DNA of 64,000 nt from Treponema sp. UBA4267. Lineage in GTDB: Bacteria; Spirochaetota; Spirochaetia; Treponematales; Treponemataceae. The stretch lies in contig DGWD01000008.1 of NCBI GenBank assembly GCA_002395155.1, positions 62,001-126,000 of the forward strand, written 5' to 3'. Under the pieces are notes generated by a model. That model saw only the letters and a program-made list of their open reading frames with translations. It made no database searches and was not told where the DNA came from. The position numbers were made by a program, and so were the translations under genes. Positions 63,353 through 64,000 of this stretch are shown in pieces (positions within the stretch are counted from its first letter, which is position 1; each line of letters opens with the position of its first letter).

Positions 63353-64000
63353 CTACATCTTCCCGGCAACTATAGTGCCTTTAAAAGTATCTACTAAAAG
63401 TGCAACCTGATTTGGAATCTGGGCAGGCACTTTATTTTCCTGAATTTGCTCTTCCTGTAAAGATACCTTAAACTCCATCTGTTTTCCACAAACATTTGAA
63501 ATTTCTTTTGCGATTACAGGAATCTTTTTATTTATCAATTCCAGATCATAGGAATTTACAACTGTGGTAATAACTTGATTCTGGGTAACCTTCCACAAAC
63601 CTGTAACTTCTAGATTAGAGGCAGCAAAACCATCTGTAACAGACAAGGCTGCCATTACACTACCTCTCAACTGGGCAATTGTCATAGTGCGACCATTTGC
63701 GGCAGTAAAAGTATCGTTCAATTGGACAGGAGCCTGGTCTTGTTCGGTATTATTTTCAGCTTCAAAGGCTTCTTCTGCCCTGGACTGAAAATCTGCTTCA
63801 TCTGGATAGTATTCTTCTTCTGGAGGACCATCCATATTTGACCAGCCATCACCACCGGCATCAAAATCATCATTATCGGGATTAAAAGTATAACCTGTAG
63901 ATGATTTAGGGATGATAACAGTCGGAACAACGCCTTCCTCTGTAATATTTGCCTGAGGAATATGAATAGTTAATTGTTCTTTAACTTCTGCCGACTGTTC
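63353..64000 (-). CDS. dnaX: DNA polymerase III subunit gamma/tau, C-terminal part (5' end beyond window)
   Basis: The frame is open from 63353 to the window edge (216 codons to the stop). Sequence seen is the low-complexity acidic linker and C-terminal region, with IPQANITEEGVVPTVIIPK, GDGWSNMDGPPEEEYYPDEAD, and a folded end containing VTGLWKVTQNQVITTVVNSY. The ATPase core lies outside the window. The call rests on the conserved dnaX-ybaB-recR order and the tau-like layout; the visible part alone is not diagnostic. Confidence 0.75.
   Translation of the reverse strand, partial: EQSAEVKEQLTIHIPQANITEEGVVPTVIIPKSSTGYTFNPDNDDFDAGGDGWSNMDGPPEEEYYPDEADFQSRAEEAFEAENNTEQDQAPVQLNDTFTAANGRTMTIAQLRGSVMAALSVTDGFAASNLEVTGLWKVTQNQVITTVVNSYDLELINKKIPVIAKEISNVCGKQMEFKVSLQEEQIQENKVPAQIPNQVALLVDTFKGTIVAGKM

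Overview
The window reads as a chromosome segment from a low-GC spirochaete, most likely a saccharolytic gut or rumen Treponema (inference). Grounds: a FlaB-type core flagellin with a sigma-28-like promoter, a GldA/GldF/GldG-type ABC exporter, an XPB-type helicase paired with a helicase-associated partner, many large conserved secreted proteins without recognised function, and a plant-glycan gene set (GH130 phosphorylase, GH37/63-like hydrolase, GH5 glucanase, sugar ABC transporter). Coding density is high. There is no large prophage, CRISPR array or transposase.

Layout. 1-2.3 kb: GldAFG-type ABC system, with gldG cut by the window edge. 2.4-11.4 kb (minus): large secreted protein with a possible outer-membrane C-terminus, argD, ackA, an OppA-like binding protein and its partner. 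11.5-14.4 kb (plus): murJ and an M24 aminopeptidase. 14.4-20 kb (minus): LamG/FN3 secreted protein and a giant TPR/acidic-repeat protein. 20-27.7 kb: uvrC, then a LacI-regulated sugar ABC operon without its own ATPase, then an orphan PTS-EIIC-like permease. 28-33.4 kb (plus): XPB-type helicase, its partner, a histidine phosphatase and a Sua5/YrdC protein. 33.4-39.8 kb (minus): GH130, then a GH37/63-like gene with ppx-HD and ppk1. 40-42.3 kb: comM, then a three-unit repeat array ending in tRNA-Leu(CAA). 42.3-48.5 kb: recQ, an unusual sigma-54-activator-like protein, a WecG/TagA glycosyltransferase, rsmE and ctpA. 48.6-53.5 kb (plus): FlhG/MinD-like ATPase, lgt, uppP, a small Lys-rich secreted protein and nnrE/nnrD. 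53.5-59.7 kb: glnN, GH5, purD, and a ThuA-like/TIM-barrel pair. 59.7-64 kb: zinc-ribbon membrane protein, flaB with a duplicated 3' end, a STAS/zinc-ribbon protein, and recR-ybaB-dnaX.

The most unusual signal is a family of structured DNA/RNA elements, each a long interrupted hairpin followed by a second hairpin. It occurs at two unrelated loci: three copies downstream of comM next to tRNA-Leu, and two full copies plus a fragment downstream of flaB. Arm sequences differ between copies but pairing is kept. At both loci the element is embedded in tandem units that also carry the 3' end of the neighbouring gene and its terminator. This suggests one mechanism that duplicates gene 3' ends together with the element.

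Other points of interest are a perfect 42-bp palindrome holding two LacI-type operators before the sugar-binding-protein gene, a terminator inside that ABC operon, a recurring promoter layout that implies leaderless mRNAs (murJ, uvrC, lacI, XPB, recQ, flhG-like, thuA-like), and an AAA+ activator-like protein with a changed GAFTGA loop and no helix-turn-helix.
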